NCBI RefSeq assembly: GCF_015690355.1
Contig: NZ_JADPRT010000001.1
Location: forward strand, 496,001-560,000
Direction of reading: 5' to 3'
Length of the DNA: 64,000 nt
Source: Streptacidiphilus fuscans
Lineage (GTDB): Bacteria > Actinomycetota > Actinomycetes > Streptomycetales > Streptomycetaceae
The position numbers and the translations under genes are program-made. Positions 26,169-34,448 of the stretch are shown in pieces. Within the stretch, counting starts at the first letter, position 1. Every line of letters begins with the position of its first letter. A model generated the notes under the pieces. The model ran no database searches, was not told where the DNA came from, and was given only the letters and a program-made list of their open reading frames with translations.

Positions 26169-28391
26169 ATGGCAGGCGACGGGGGAGAAGCGGTCGGGCG
26201 CGACGGGCTCGGCGGGGGAGCGATCGCGCTCCCCTGGCCGTTCGGCCGGTGGGACCGGGCGGTCGTGCCACTGCGCCCGCTCGACGCGAACGACATCGTC
26301 AAGGGCGTCTTCGCCACCGTCCGGCGCTACCTCGGACCGCTGTACCTCCCGTTGTCGACCCTCGCCCTCGGCAGCACCGTCGTGCTGGGCGGCTGCGTGT
26401 GGGCCGCATGGGGACTGATCAGGTCCCTGCACCTGCACAGCGAGCGGATGACCACAACGCGCGGGATCGAACTGGCCCTCGCCATAGCGGTGGCCGTCGT
26501 TCCCGCCCTGTTGTGCGCGGTCCTCGCCTCCGCGGTCACCACGACGGTCTGCCTCACCGTCCTCGGCCACCACGCGGTGCTCGGTCGACGCCTGACGGCC
26601 CGTCAAGCCTGGGTCGAGGCACGCCCCCACCTGGGGCGCACCCTCGGCACCCAGCTGCTGACCTTGTCGGCCGTGCTGGGTGTCCTGATCCTGTCCTTCC
26701 TTCCGGCCGTCGTCCTCGGCCTCGCTCTCCACAGTGGCGCCGCCGCAGGGTTCGCCCTGCTGCTGATCTTCCCCGGCCTGGCGGCGATGGTGTTCGTCGG
26801 GGGCAGGCTGCTCCTCGCCACGCCGGTCGTGGTGCTGGAGGGCATGACCCCCACCGCCGCGCTGCGCCGCTCCTGGCAGCTCAACCGGGGCGTCTTCTGG
26901 CGCACCTTCGGCATCTCGCTGCTGCCCGGCATGGTCGGCCGGGCCGCGACCCAGCTGATCGTCGGTCTCGGCTCCGCCGTCGCGGCGCAGTACCTCCCGG
27001 CGCAGGTGCTCTACGGTCCGGCGGACAGCAAGGCCCCTGTCTCGTTCGGGAGTCTCGTCCTTCCTCTCTGCATCGTCGTCCTCTCGTATGTCGTCGCCTC
27101 GGTCGTGACGGCGCCGCTGACTCCGCTGACCCTGGGCCTGCTCTACCTCGACCGGTGCTTCCGGAAGGAGAACCTCCAAACCACGCTGCACGCGGCGCTG
27201 TGGGGCGAGGTGCGCTACGGCTCCTCCGTCCTGTTCCCGTTCCCGCCCGGGTTCCCGCCGCGGCCCCCGCGCCGCGGGACGACGCAGCCCGCCGACCGAC
27301 CTCTGCGCCGCGAGGAGCAGAGGCCCAACAAGGGACGCGCGATGATCGCGACCGGGTGGACGCTGCGGGTGTCAGGAACCAGCGTCGGGATGGCGGGCAA
27401 CGGCGTACTCACGCAGGGGATCCGGGCCGCCGGCGTGGGCCTTCTGAGCTGGCTCGACCTGCTGGCCAGAGGCGCGGGGCTGGTCGGAATGACCGTCGGC
27501 ATGTGGGTCTTCCTGTACGGCCGCCTGCTGATCAAGCGGGGCAAGCGTCACACAGTCAAGATCATCGGATCGTTCACCGAGCTCGTCTACACGCGCTACG
27601 TGCTCTACCTGCGGCCGTTCGCGCAGGACGCGGCGATGTTCAAGATGCCGACGACGCTGGTCGGCGGAGGTGATCCGGGAACGGCCATCTTCCTCCTGTC
27701 CGGGCTGACGCAGGAGGAGTACCTGGTGCGCCGGTTCGGAGGCATCGGCAAGGTCATCGCGATCGGCAGCCCGTGCGAGGACCTCCCGCTTCCGGGCGCG
27801 ACACGCGGCTACCTGTCGGACGACGACTGGCAGGACACCGTCGCCGGGCTGATCCGCGGCGCTCACGTGGTCGCCCTCGCCGCCGGCAGAGGCAACGGAA
27901 CGGTGTGGGAGTTCACCGAGGCCGCCCATGTGATGGACCTGAAACGGCTGGTGCTGCTGGTCTACTGCGACGAGGAGGAGTACGGCGACTTCTGCGAGTC
28001 GGTGAAGGCCGTGTACGCGAACCGGTTCGGCGCCGCCGAGGAGGCGTCGGTCGAGGGACTCCCGAGGCAACGCCCGCTGCCCCAACTGCCCACCTTCCGG
28101 CCCAAGTCGAGCTACCGGGAGCTGTCGCGGCGAAAGGTGCTGCTGTACGGGGGCCGGAAGCGGGTGAAGGCGCTGGTGGAGTGGGACTTCCCATTGAAAG
28201 GCATCGTCGTCTTCGACGAGGACGGGGTCGGGGAGTTCCGGCGATTCGATCCGGCGGCGGTCCCCTTCTCCTCAATCAAGAGGGGGTGGTTGCTCTCGCG
28301 CCTGGTCAAGCGTCAACTCAAGCCGGTCCTGGCGGAACTCGCCGAGCTGCCCCGCAATCAGAGCGCGACGGAGAAAGTCAGGAGTGTCTGA
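26169..28391 (+). CDS. GDPD-type membrane domain fused to a YLRPF-type cytosolic domain
   Basis: A 740-residue protein. The N-terminal half (about 30-345) starts VPLRPLDANDIVKGVFATVRR and has six hydrophobic helices, like the stand-alone membrane domain of glycerophosphodiester phosphodiesterase-related proteins. A Pro/Arg-rich linker (about 358-395) leads to two more helices (about 420-455). The cytosolic part begins YVLYLRPFAQDAAMF, then EEYLVRRFGGIGKVIAIG, EDLPLPGATRGYLSDDDWQ, VVALAAGRGNGTVWEFTEAA: alternating strands and helices with conserved acidic and Gly residues like a Rossmann-type sensor or effector. The domain is familiar but I cannot name its family. Four bases before the RipA-like gene. 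I infer a membrane-anchored signalling or conflict protein. Confidence 0.7.
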   Translation: MAGDGGEAVGRDGLGGGAIALPWPFGRWDRAVVPLRPLDANDIVKGVFATVRRYLGPLYLPLSTLALGSTVVLGGCVWAAWGLIRSLHLHSERMTTTRGIELALAIAVAVVPALLCAVLASAVTTTVCLTVLGHHAVLGRRLTARQAWVEARPHLGRTLGTQLLTLSAVLGVLILSFLPAVVLGLALHSGAAAGFALLLIFPGLAAMVFVGGRLLLATPVVVLEGMTPTAALRRSWQLNRGVFWRTFGISLLPGMVGRAATQLIVGLGSAVAAQYLPAQVLYGPADSKAPVSFGSLVLPLCIVVLSYVVASVVTAPLTPLTLGLLYLDRCFRKENLQTTLHAALWGEVRYGSSVLFPFPPGFPPRPPRRGTTQPADRPLRREEQRPNKGRAMIATGWTLRVSGTSVGMAGNGVLTQGIRAAGVGLLSWLDLLARGAGLVGMTVGMWVFLYGRLLIKRGKRHTVKIIGSFTELVYTRYVLYLRPFAQDAAMFKMPTTLVGGGDPGTAIFLLSGLTQEEYLVRRFGGIGKVIAIGSPCEDLPLPGATRGYLSDDDWQDTVAGLIRGAHVVALAAGRGNGTVWEFTEAAHVMDLKRLVLLVYCDEEEYGDFCESVKAVYANRFGAAEEASVEGLPRQRPLPQLPTFRPKSSYRELSRRKVLLYGGRKRVKALVEWDFPLKGIVVFDEDGVGEFRRFDPAAVPFSSIKRGWLLSRLVKRQLKPVLAELAELPRNQSATEKVRSV

Positions 28392-28394
28392 GCG

Positions 28395-29009
28395 ATGGAC
28401 GAGACAGAGCCCGCACCCGCAGCCGCGCCCATGGCCGAAGCCGCGCTCGTAGCGGAGGCCGCGCTCGTAGCCGAGCCTGCGCCTGCACCCGAAGCCGCAG
28501 CCGAAATCCCCGAGGCGCGGACCCCCGAAGCCCGGCGGCAGCGGCCGGTTCCGAGGCGGAGGTTCAGCAACGAGTTGTTCGAACCCTACGCGTTGGCGGT
28601 CGAGATGGCGGACCGGGTGTCGGAACGGCGCGGCGCGGCCAACAAGTTCTTCCTCTCCGTCCAGACGACCCTGCTGGCGGCCGTGGGCCTGGCCGACACG
28701 ACGCTCGACCACGTCGCGTGGTACTCCGCGCTGACCGCAGCCCTCACCGGCTGTGCGATCTCCGCCGTGTGGTGGCTGCAACTACGCAGCTACCGGATGC
28801 TCAACGCGGCCAAGTTCACGGTGATCAACCGGCTGGAGCTGCGGCTGCCCGCACGGATCTTCACCGACGAGTGGGAGATCCTCAAGCACGTGGCAGACGG
28901 CGGTTCGCGGCGGCTCGGCTACGTCGAACTCGGCACGACCGAACGTCTGATCCCGTGGGTGCTCGCCGGATTGCACGTCCTGTTGCTCCTGGGCAGACTG
29001 CTCGGATGA
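28395..29009 (+). CDS. RipA/SLATT-like membrane protein
   Basis: A 204-residue protein. The first 50 residues are Ala/Glu/Pro-rich with repeated AEAALVAE units. The conserved part begins YALAVEMADRVSERRGAANKFF, followed by two tight membrane helices (about 77-117), WWLQLRSYRMLNAAKFTVIN, LPARIFTDEW, YVELGTTERLIP and a C-terminal helix. This matches the RipA family of octameric membrane proteins, close to the SLATT effector domains of nucleotide-activated conflict systems, which are thought to perturb the membrane. The start ATG lies 3 bases after the upstream stop, and its own stop overlaps the next ATG (ATGA). Confidence 0.75.
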   Translation: MDETEPAPAAAPMAEAALVAEAALVAEPAPAPEAAAEIPEARTPEARRQRPVPRRRFSNELFEPYALAVEMADRVSERRGAANKFFLSVQTTLLAAVGLADTTLDHVAWYSALTAALTGCAISAVWWLQLRSYRMLNAAKFTVINRLELRLPARIFTDEWEILKHVADGGSRRLGYVELGTTERLIPWVLAGLHVLLLLGRLLG

Positions 29010-29311
29010 GCCCGTACCTCTCCGAAGACGCCGCACTCATCCGGAGCCTGCTCCCGTCGGCCGCACAACCGCCCGGGGACGACGACGCACTCTTCCTCGG
29101 CTACGCGGTGCTGATGAGGGCCAAGGGCACGCAGACCACGGCGGAGGACGTCCACGACACCTGGTCGGCGTGGATGCTCGGGCGCGAGCCCGACCATCCG
29201 GCGATCGTTCCCTTCGAGCAACTCCCCGCCCGCACGCAGGCCATGGACCTCCCGTACATGCAGGCGATCCATACGGCCGCTCAACAGCGCACCACCGCAG
29301 GCGGTTTGTGA
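29006..29311 (+). CDS. Small RyR-like (DUF7701-type) protein
   Basis: A 101-residue soluble protein. The core reads GTQTTAEDVHDTWSAWMLG, HPAIVPFEQLPARTQAMD and YMQAIHTAA. This order (His and Trp in a first helix, then HP..VPFE.L....+..D) resembles the RyR domain of ryanodine receptors, which also occurs in prokaryotic nucleotide-signalling and conflict operons, and the family I recall as DUF7701. ATG 29006 overlaps the stop of the RipA-like gene by four bases. The terminator at 29329 closes the operon. Function unknown; ligand recognition is inferred from the RyR resemblance. Confidence 0.65.
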   Translation: MSPYLSEDAALIRSLLPSAAQPPGDDDALFLGYAVLMRAKGTQTTAEDVHDTWSAWMLGREPDHPAIVPFEQLPARTQAMDLPYMQAIHTAAQQRTTAGGL

Positions 29312-29328
29312 CCTGCTCCCGGACGACG

Positions 29329-29362
29329 ACGCCCCCACCGGCCTGACGACCGGTGGGGGCGT
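29329..29362 (+). terminator. Hairpin terminator of the fusion protein/RipA/RyR operon
   Basis: Perfect 13-base arms ACGCCCCCACCGG and CCGGTGGGGGCGT with an 8-base loop, 18 bases after the stop of the RyR-like gene. Confidence 0.8.
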
Positions 29363-29431
29363 GGTTGTGAGTGCGGTCGGTGGTCTTGACATGTGCCCGT
29401 TGTCGCCGGTTTGCTGTCTTTCGCGTTCACA

Positions 29432-29465
29432 TGGTCCAGACCATTCCCCACTTTGGTCCAGACAA
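29432..29465 (+). promoter_or_regulatory. Pair of chitinase-type direct repeats (DasR-like sites)
   Basis: TGGTCCAGACCA (29432-29443) and TGGTCCAGACAA (29454-29465), 22 bases apart. Streptomyces chitinase promoters carry such paired 12-base repeats, and the motif matches the DasR-responsive element for N-acetylglucosamine control. Confidence 0.8.
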
Positions 29466-29545
29466 CATGTGCGCACGCCCCTGGCGTCCGACGGTGCCCG
29501 CCCGGTCGCACCGCTGGTCCCCCCATGCCGAAAAGGGAGCAGTGC

Positions 29546-30772
29546 ATGCCCAAACGCTTCTTCGTCCTGTCCGCATCCGCCCTGCTGAGCGTCGGCGCGT
29601 TCGCGGCGCTCACGGCCACCGGCCTGACCCCCGCCGCGCACGCCGCCGGCGTCACCTGGCCCTCGCAGGTCTTCGCCCCCTACGTGGACACCGGTCTGAG
29701 CAACACCACGCTCACGACGGTGGCTTCCGACTACGGCACCAAGTACTTCACGCTGGCCTTCGTCGACGGCTCGGGCTGTCAGTGGTCGCTGCCCAACGAG
29801 TCGGGCTGGCAGTCCCAGATCTCCTCGCTCCAGGCGCAGGGCGGGGACGTCAGCATCTCCTTCGGCGGCTACACGACGGACACCAACGGCACGGACCTCG
29901 GCAACACCTGCTCGTCGGCGAGCGCGATGGCCGCGCAGGTCGAGTCGGTGGTGACCACGCTCGGCGTGAGCCACCTCGACTTCGACATCGAGTCCAACGA
30001 GGTCACCAACTCCGCCGACATCACCCTCACCGCGCAGGCCCTCGCCCAGGTGCGCTCGTGGGCCTCCGCCAACGGGCAGAGCCTGACGATCTCGTACACC
30101 ATCCCGGCGGCGCCGACCGGGCTCACCTCCTCCGGTGTCAACGTGCTCACGAACGCCGTGGCCAACGGCTTCACGCCGGACATCGTCAACATCATGACGA
30201 TGGACTACGGCACCTCCGGCACCGAGATGGGATCGGCCGCCAACCAGGCCCTCGACGCCACGGCGGCACAGGTGGCCTCGGCGTTCGGGATCTCCACCTC
30301 CGCGGCGTACGCGCGGCTCGGCAACACCCCGATGATCGGTCAGAACGACAGCGCGGGAGAGGTGTTCTCACTCGGCGACGCGAGCACCGTCGAGTCCTAC
30401 GCCGCGCAGCGGGGCATCGCCGAGCTCTCGTTCTGGTCGGAGGGCCGTGACAACGGCGGCTGCCCGGGACAGACGACCGCGAGCTCGACGTGCAGCGGCG
30501 TCAGCCAGAACAGCGGGGCCTTCACCCAGGCGTTCCAGGCCTTCACGGGTGGCGGCACATCGACGGGCACACCGACGCCCACCCCGACACCCACGCCGAC
30601 CTCCACCGGCGGTGGCGGCGGCTCCTGCGCGGCGGCGTGGACCGCCTCGGCCGCGTACACCTCCGGCCAGGAGGTCTCGTACAACGGTCACAACTGGACC
30701 GCGAACCAGTGGAACGACGACGAGGTTCCCGGCGGCCCGTCCGGCGCCTGGAACGACGACGGGTCCTGCTGA
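29546..30772 (+). CDS. Secreted GH18 chitinase with C-terminal chitin-binding module
   Basis: A 408-residue chitinase that hydrolyses chitin outside the cell. The signal peptide ends at AAHAAG (about residue 34). The GH18 barrel spans about 38-330, with SISFGGY (strand 3) and the catalytic motif LDFDIES (Asp145, Asp147, Glu149 as proton donor), then MTMDYG. A Thr/Pro linker (about 333-350) leads to a CBM5/12-type module with CAAAWTASAAYTSGQEV and HNWTANQW. ATG 29546 has AAAAGGGAGC upstream; ATG 29525 is less likely. DasR-like repeats precede it, so expression should respond to chitin breakdown products. Confidence 0.92.
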   Translation: MPKRFFVLSASALLSVGAFAALTATGLTPAAHAAGVTWPSQVFAPYVDTGLSNTTLTTVASDYGTKYFTLAFVDGSGCQWSLPNESGWQSQISSLQAQGGDVSISFGGYTTDTNGTDLGNTCSSASAMAAQVESVVTTLGVSHLDFDIESNEVTNSADITLTAQALAQVRSWASANGQSLTISYTIPAAPTGLTSSGVNVLTNAVANGFTPDIVNIMTMDYGTSGTEMGSAANQALDATAAQVASAFGISTSAAYARLGNTPMIGQNDSAGEVFSLGDASTVESYAAQRGIAELSFWSEGRDNGGCPGQTTASSTCSGVSQNSGAFTQAFQAFTGGGTSTGTPTPTPTPTPTSTGGGGGSCAAAWTASAAYTSGQEVSYNGHNWTANQWNDDEVPGGPSGAWNDDGSC

Positions 30773-30792
30773 TCACTGACCCGCCATGAGTA

Positions 30793-30833
30793 ACCCCACT
30801 GCCCCGGCCGAATCGCGGCCGGGGCAGTGGGGT
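30793..30833. terminator. Strong hairpin between convergent genes
   Basis: Perfect 18-base arms ACCCCACTGCCCCGGCCG and complement around AATCG, between the chitinase stop and the convergent SHOCT gene. Likely works in both directions. Confidence 0.85.
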
Positions 30834-30864
30834 CATTCGTGCCGTCGTGGCGTCGGTCCGGTGC

Positions 30865-31167
30865 TCACCCGCCGAGGATCTTCCTCTTCTCCTGGGCGAA
30901 CTCCTCGTCCGTGAGGACTCCGGAGTTGTGGAGGGCGGCAAGGCGCTCCAGGCGGTCGAGTGAGTCGTCGCCCGCAGGAGCCGCCGGGGCCGGGGCCGGG
31001 GCCGCGGGGGCCACCGGCTCGGGCGCGGCTTCCTGCGCGCGGGCGGCCTGCCGCCGTTGGACGTTGCCGGAGACGGCGGTCGCGGTACCGGCCACCACGG
31101 CCGTGCGCGCCGCCGCGCCGATCAGGCCGGGCCCCCTGCGACCGCCCACGGGTCCACGTCTCAGCAT
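30865..31167 (-). CDS. SHOCT-domain protein
   Basis: A 100-residue protein: a Gly/Arg-rich start, one hydrophobic stretch (GLIGAAARTAVVAGTATAV, about 14-33), an Ala/Pro-rich linker, and a C-terminal SHOCT domain (about 70-100, LERLAALHNSGVLTDEEFAQ then EKRKIL). SHOCT is a short helical oligomerisation or targeting module. ATG 31167 follows GAGAGGAACACCGAC. It is cotranscribed with the DUF6325 gene 60 bases upstream, a pairing common in actinomycetes. Confidence 0.87.
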   Translation of the reverse strand: MLRRGPVGGRRGPGLIGAAARTAVVAGTATAVSGNVQRRQAARAQEAAPEPVAPAAPAPAPAAPAGDDSLDRLERLAALHNSGVLTDEEFAQEKRKILGG

Positions 31168-31180
31168 GTCGGTGTTCCTC

Positions 31181-31231
31181 TCTCGTGCAGACTCAGCTCT
31201 CGTGCAGATTCAGGTCTCGTGCCGGCTCAGG
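31181..31231. repeat. Three 17-bp tandem repeats over the DUF6325 stop codon
   Basis: TCTCGTGCAGACTCAGC (31181-31197), TCTCGTGCAGATTCAGG (31198-31214) and TCTCGTGCCGGCTCAGG (31215-31231). On the minus strand each unit contains TGA; the first read is the real stop of the DUF6325 gene. Confidence 0.9.
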
Positions 31232-31658
31232 CCGCGCCGGATTCGAGGACCGCGACGGCCGCCTGCACCACCTCGTGCGGAACCGTCTCGCGGGTCACCA
31301 GCACGCCGCCGCTCTCCCGTGCCGCCTGGGCCAGCGACCGGGCCCAGCTGTCCTCCCAGACGACGATCGCCGCGCTGCTGCCGGGCGGCACCGCCTCGGC
31401 CAGGTCCGCGATGTCCTCGGCGCTGAGCAGTCCGCTGACCTCGCCGTCGAGGGCGTCGTAGGCGGTGGTGATCGTCTCCGGCAGGGCGTCGAGCTCGAAG
31501 GCCTCCACCGAGCCGTCCGGTGCCTTCGTGATGAACGTCAGGTCGATCAGCCTGATCGTGCCCTGGCGGATCAGGTCGTTGAGAGCCGGGACGATCCTCC
31601 CGGAGAACTCACTGCCAGGGAAGGCGATGACGGCGTACTCGACCGGCCCCAGTTCCAC
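31227..31658 (-). CDS. DUF6325 family protein
   Basis: A 143-residue cytosolic protein beginning MELGPVEYAVIAFPGSEFSG and continuing with LIRQGTIRLIDLTFITKAPDG, LSAEDIADLAEAVPPGSSAAIVVWEDSWA and a C-terminal helix. This is the DUF6325/DUF1269-like pattern: a ferredoxin-like fold with a charged first strand. Function unknown. It is first in an operon with the SHOCT gene, and its stop is within a threefold tandem repeat. Confidence 0.85.
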   Translation of the reverse strand: MELGPVEYAVIAFPGSEFSGRIVPALNDLIRQGTIRLIDLTFITKAPDGSVEAFELDALPETITTAYDALDGEVSGLLSAEDIADLAEAVPPGSSAAIVVWEDSWARSLAQAARESGGVLVTRETVPHEVVQAAVAVLESGAA

Positions 31659-31854
31659 GATGCGCTCCCTGTTCGATTCGGCACCCCACCTCCCCAGTCA
31701 CCCACGGGCTCCGGACGCCCGCAACCGGGCCGTCCTCCCTGCGCATGCGGCGGGCCTGGCTCTGCGGAAGCATGAAGGTACGAGTCCTGTCCCGGCTCCG
31801 TGCTCGATCGTTCAGCGCCTTCGCATCGAGGCGCTTCACCGCGAGGAGACCGCC

Positions 31855-33294
31855 GTGGCTGCCGTAGCCGATCCTGCCCAAACCGAACGTCCGGCGTCCG
31901 AGACCGGACCCGAGTCCCCACGGGAGCGTGCCGAGCGGGGCAGGGCGGCGCGGAAGCGGGTGCCGAGGTCGGTGCTCGGCGAGTTCGCCCCCGGTCCGGA
32001 CCGGCCGGACCCGATCGATGTGATCGGGGCGCAGTCGGCGACCCGGGTGCAGGAGCTGGTCCCGGTCCGCTACGGACGGATGAGCGAGTCGCCCTTCCGC
32101 TTCTACCGGGGCGCCGCCGCGATCATGGCGATGGACCTGTCCCGGGGCGTGAACACCGGGCTGACCGCCCAGCTGTGCGGGGACGCGCACCTGCTCAACT
32201 TCCGGCTGCTGGGCTCGCCGGAGCGCAACCTGCTGTTCGACATCAACGACTTCGACGAGACCCACCCCGGACCGTGGGAGTGGGACCTCAAGCGACTGTC
32301 GGCCAGCTTCGTGATCGCGGGCCGGGAGAACGGGTTCCCCGACGAGGAGAGCCAGGACGTCGTCCGCGCCTGCGTCCAGTCGTACCGGGAGACCGTCCGC
32401 GAGTTCGCGAAGGTCGGCAATCTGGAGGTCTGGTACGCCCGCGCCGACGCCTACCAGGTGCAGGCCGCGATCGCGGGCCAGCTGAGCAAGGGGACCCGCA
32501 AGCGGGTGACCGAGCAGCTGGCCAAGGCGCGCTCGAGGGACAGCGAGCAGGCGTTCGAGAAGCTCACCGAGGTGGTCGACGGCCGCCGCCGGATCACCGC
32601 CGACCCGCCGCTGATCACCCCGATCGACGCGCTGCTCCCCGACCGGGAGCGGTCGCAGACCGAGGACGAGATGCGGGACCTGCTCGACCGCTACAGCCGC
32701 ACGCTCCCCAGCGACCGCCGCCACCTGCTGCGCGAGTACCACATGGTCGACATGGCGCGGAAGGTCGTCGGCGTCGGCAGCGTCGGCACCCGCTGCTGGA
32801 TCGCCCTGCTGCTGGGCCGGGACGGCGAGGACCCCCTCTTCCTGCAGGCCAAGGAGGCGGACCGGTCGGTGCTGGAGCGCTACACGGCACCCTGCGAGTT
32901 CGAAACCCAGGGCGAGCGGGTGGTCTCCGGGCAGCGGCTGATGCAGGCCGCGAGCGACCTCTTCCTCGGCTGGGAGCGGGTCATCGGCATGGACGACCGG
33001 CAGCGCGACTTCTACGTCCGCCAGCTGCGGGACTGGAAGGGCATCGCCCAGCCCGCGCTGATGACCCCGGACGAGATGGCCGAGTTCGGCCGCCTCTGCG
33101 GCTGGACCCTCGCCCGCGCCCACTCCCGTTCCGGCGACCGGATCGCGATCGCCGCGTACGTCGGCCGCAGCGACATCCTCGACCAGGCGCTCGCCCGCTT
33201 CGCGGTGGCCTACGCCGACCAGAACGAACGCGACCACGCGGCGTTGCTGGCCGCGATCAAGTCGGGTCGGGTGACCGCTCGGACGGAGGTGTAG
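31855..33294 (+). CDS. DUF2252 family protein
   Basis: A 479-residue protein of the DUF2252 family, which has a kinase-like (aminoglycoside phosphotransferase-like) fold. Blocks seen: PVRYGRMSESPFRFYRGAAA, LCGDAHLLNFR (HxDxxxxN-type catalytic-loop equivalent), LLFDINDFDETHPGPWEWDL, and RKVVGVGSVGTRCW. The reaction is unknown. GTG 31855 was selected because GAGGAG precedes it and the protein then has normal length; the frame is open upstream to 31465 without similarity. Confidence 0.9.
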   Translation: MAAVADPAQTERPASETGPESPRERAERGRAARKRVPRSVLGEFAPGPDRPDPIDVIGAQSATRVQELVPVRYGRMSESPFRFYRGAAAIMAMDLSRGVNTGLTAQLCGDAHLLNFRLLGSPERNLLFDINDFDETHPGPWEWDLKRLSASFVIAGRENGFPDEESQDVVRACVQSYRETVREFAKVGNLEVWYARADAYQVQAAIAGQLSKGTRKRVTEQLAKARSRDSEQAFEKLTEVVDGRRRITADPPLITPIDALLPDRERSQTEDEMRDLLDRYSRTLPSDRRHLLREYHMVDMARKVVGVGSVGTRCWIALLLGRDGEDPLFLQAKEADRSVLERYTAPCEFETQGERVVSGQRLMQAASDLFLGWERVIGMDDRQRDFYVRQLRDWKGIAQPALMTPDEMAEFGRLCGWTLARAHSRSGDRIAIAAYVGRSDILDQALARFAVAYADQNERDHAALLAAIKSGRVTARTEV

Positions 33295-33374
33295 TCGGTC
33301 CCTGCCTCCTGGCTGATCAGCGGGCCTGAAAGTCGGGGAGCTCCCAGGACTTGCAGGAAGCCGCGCGCCGTCGC

Positions 33375-33452
33375 CCCGGCATGCGCCGGGGCGTCGCCGC
33401 ATACGCGCTCGACCCGGACAAGGCCGCCCGCCTGTGGCAGCTGTCGACCGCG
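33375..33452 (+). pseudogene. C-terminal remnant of a short-chain dehydrogenase gene
   Basis: In the 401-base gap between DUF2252 and the next SDR gene, one frame reads RGVAAYALDPDKAARLW then QLS, matching the end of a common SDR subgroup (YALDPE.AERLW.LS). Neither start nor catalytic region precedes it. The rest of the gap (33295-33374 and 33453-33695) shows no supported gene. Confidence 0.4.
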
Positions 33453-33695
33453 TTGCAGGCCGGCTGGTGGCCCGCCGGGGCGGTGGCCCGGCAGGCCGTT
33501 TCGCCGCACCTTCGCCGCACTGACCTGGACTGGAAGGCCCAGCCTCGCAGCAGGGAGGAGGCCGGTCCCAGCAGGGCGTTGTCCGCACCGGGGCAGGACT
33601 CCTACCGTCGAACCATCGACCGGCGGCCGACGCCGAGTTCGAGGAATCCCACCCCGCCACCCGGCCGATGCTCGGCCCTGCTCCGGAGACATGTC

Positions 33696-34415
33696 ATGGA
33701 CGCGCAAATCACGGGTCAGAAGGTCGCCATCATCACCGGTGCCTCGCAGGGCATCGGCGCCGGCCTCGTCGACGCCTACCGCAAGCTCGGCCACGCCGTC
33801 GTCGCCACCCCGCGCACGATTGCCCCCGCCGACGACGCAGGCGTCCTCACCGTCCAGGGCGACATCGCCGACCCGGGCACCGCCGAGCGCATCGTCACCG
33901 CCGCCGTCGAGCGGTTCGGCCGGGTCGACACCCTGGTGAACAACGCCGGCGTCTTCGTCGCCAAGCCCTTCACCGACTACACGGCGGACGACTACGCCGC
34001 CGTCAGCGGGATCAACCTCACCGGCTTCTTCCACCTCACCCAGCTCGCCGTCGGTCAGATGCTCGCCCAGGGCGGCGGACACATCGTCACCATCACCACC
34101 AGTCTGGTCGACAACGCCGACGCCCGGGTCCCCTCCGTGCTCGCCTCGCTGACCAAGGGCGGCCTGCAGTCCGCCACCAAGTCCCTCGCCGTCGAGTACG
34201 CCACCCGCGGCATCCGCGCCAACGCCGTCTCGCCCGGCACCATCCGCACCCCCATGCACCCCGAGCAGACCCACCCGTTCCTCGACACGCTGCACCCCAT
34301 GGGCCGGATGGGCGACATCGGCGACATTGTCGACGCGGTCCTCTACCTGGAGCAGGCGCCGTTCGTCACCGGCGAGATCCTGCACGTGGACGGCGGCATG
34401 AGCGCCGGCCACTGA
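33696..34415 (+). CDS. Atypical short-chain dehydrogenase lacking the catalytic Tyr
   Basis: A 239-residue SDR with the cofactor loop TGASQGIGAG, NNAGVF and a C-terminal FVTGEILHVDGGMSAGH. The active-site region reads TTSLVDNADARVPSVLASLT then K: the Ser and Lys are present, but the position four before Lys, normally Tyr, is Ala. Some annotated SDRs share this form, and may use another residue or be non-oxidoreductive. ATG 33696 follows CCGGAGAC. Followed by an NTF2-like gene after 33 bases, suggesting a two-gene operon. Confidence 0.85.
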   Translation: MDAQITGQKVAIITGASQGIGAGLVDAYRKLGHAVVATPRTIAPADDAGVLTVQGDIADPGTAERIVTAAVERFGRVDTLVNNAGVFVAKPFTDYTADDYAAVSGINLTGFFHLTQLAVGQMLAQGGGHIVTITTSLVDNADARVPSVLASLTKGGLQSATKSLAVEYATRGIRANAVSPGTIRTPMHPEQTHPFLDTLHPMGRMGDIGDIVDAVLYLEQAPFVTGEILHVDGGMSAGH

Positions 34416-34448
34416 CCGCACCGACGCCACCGAAGGGAACCGACGACC

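Noticed and set aside
25587-27191. Upstream extension of the MBL hydrolase frame across DUF805 and the fusion gene on the minus strand
   Set aside because: The extension has no similarity, and is antisense to two genes with clear families and ribosome-binding sites. The first strand of the MBL fold fixes the start at 25586.
31609-33660. 683-codon minus-strand frame opposite DUF2252
   Set aside because: Antisense shadow; the plus strand has the DUF2252 motifs and a GAGGAG ribosome-binding site.
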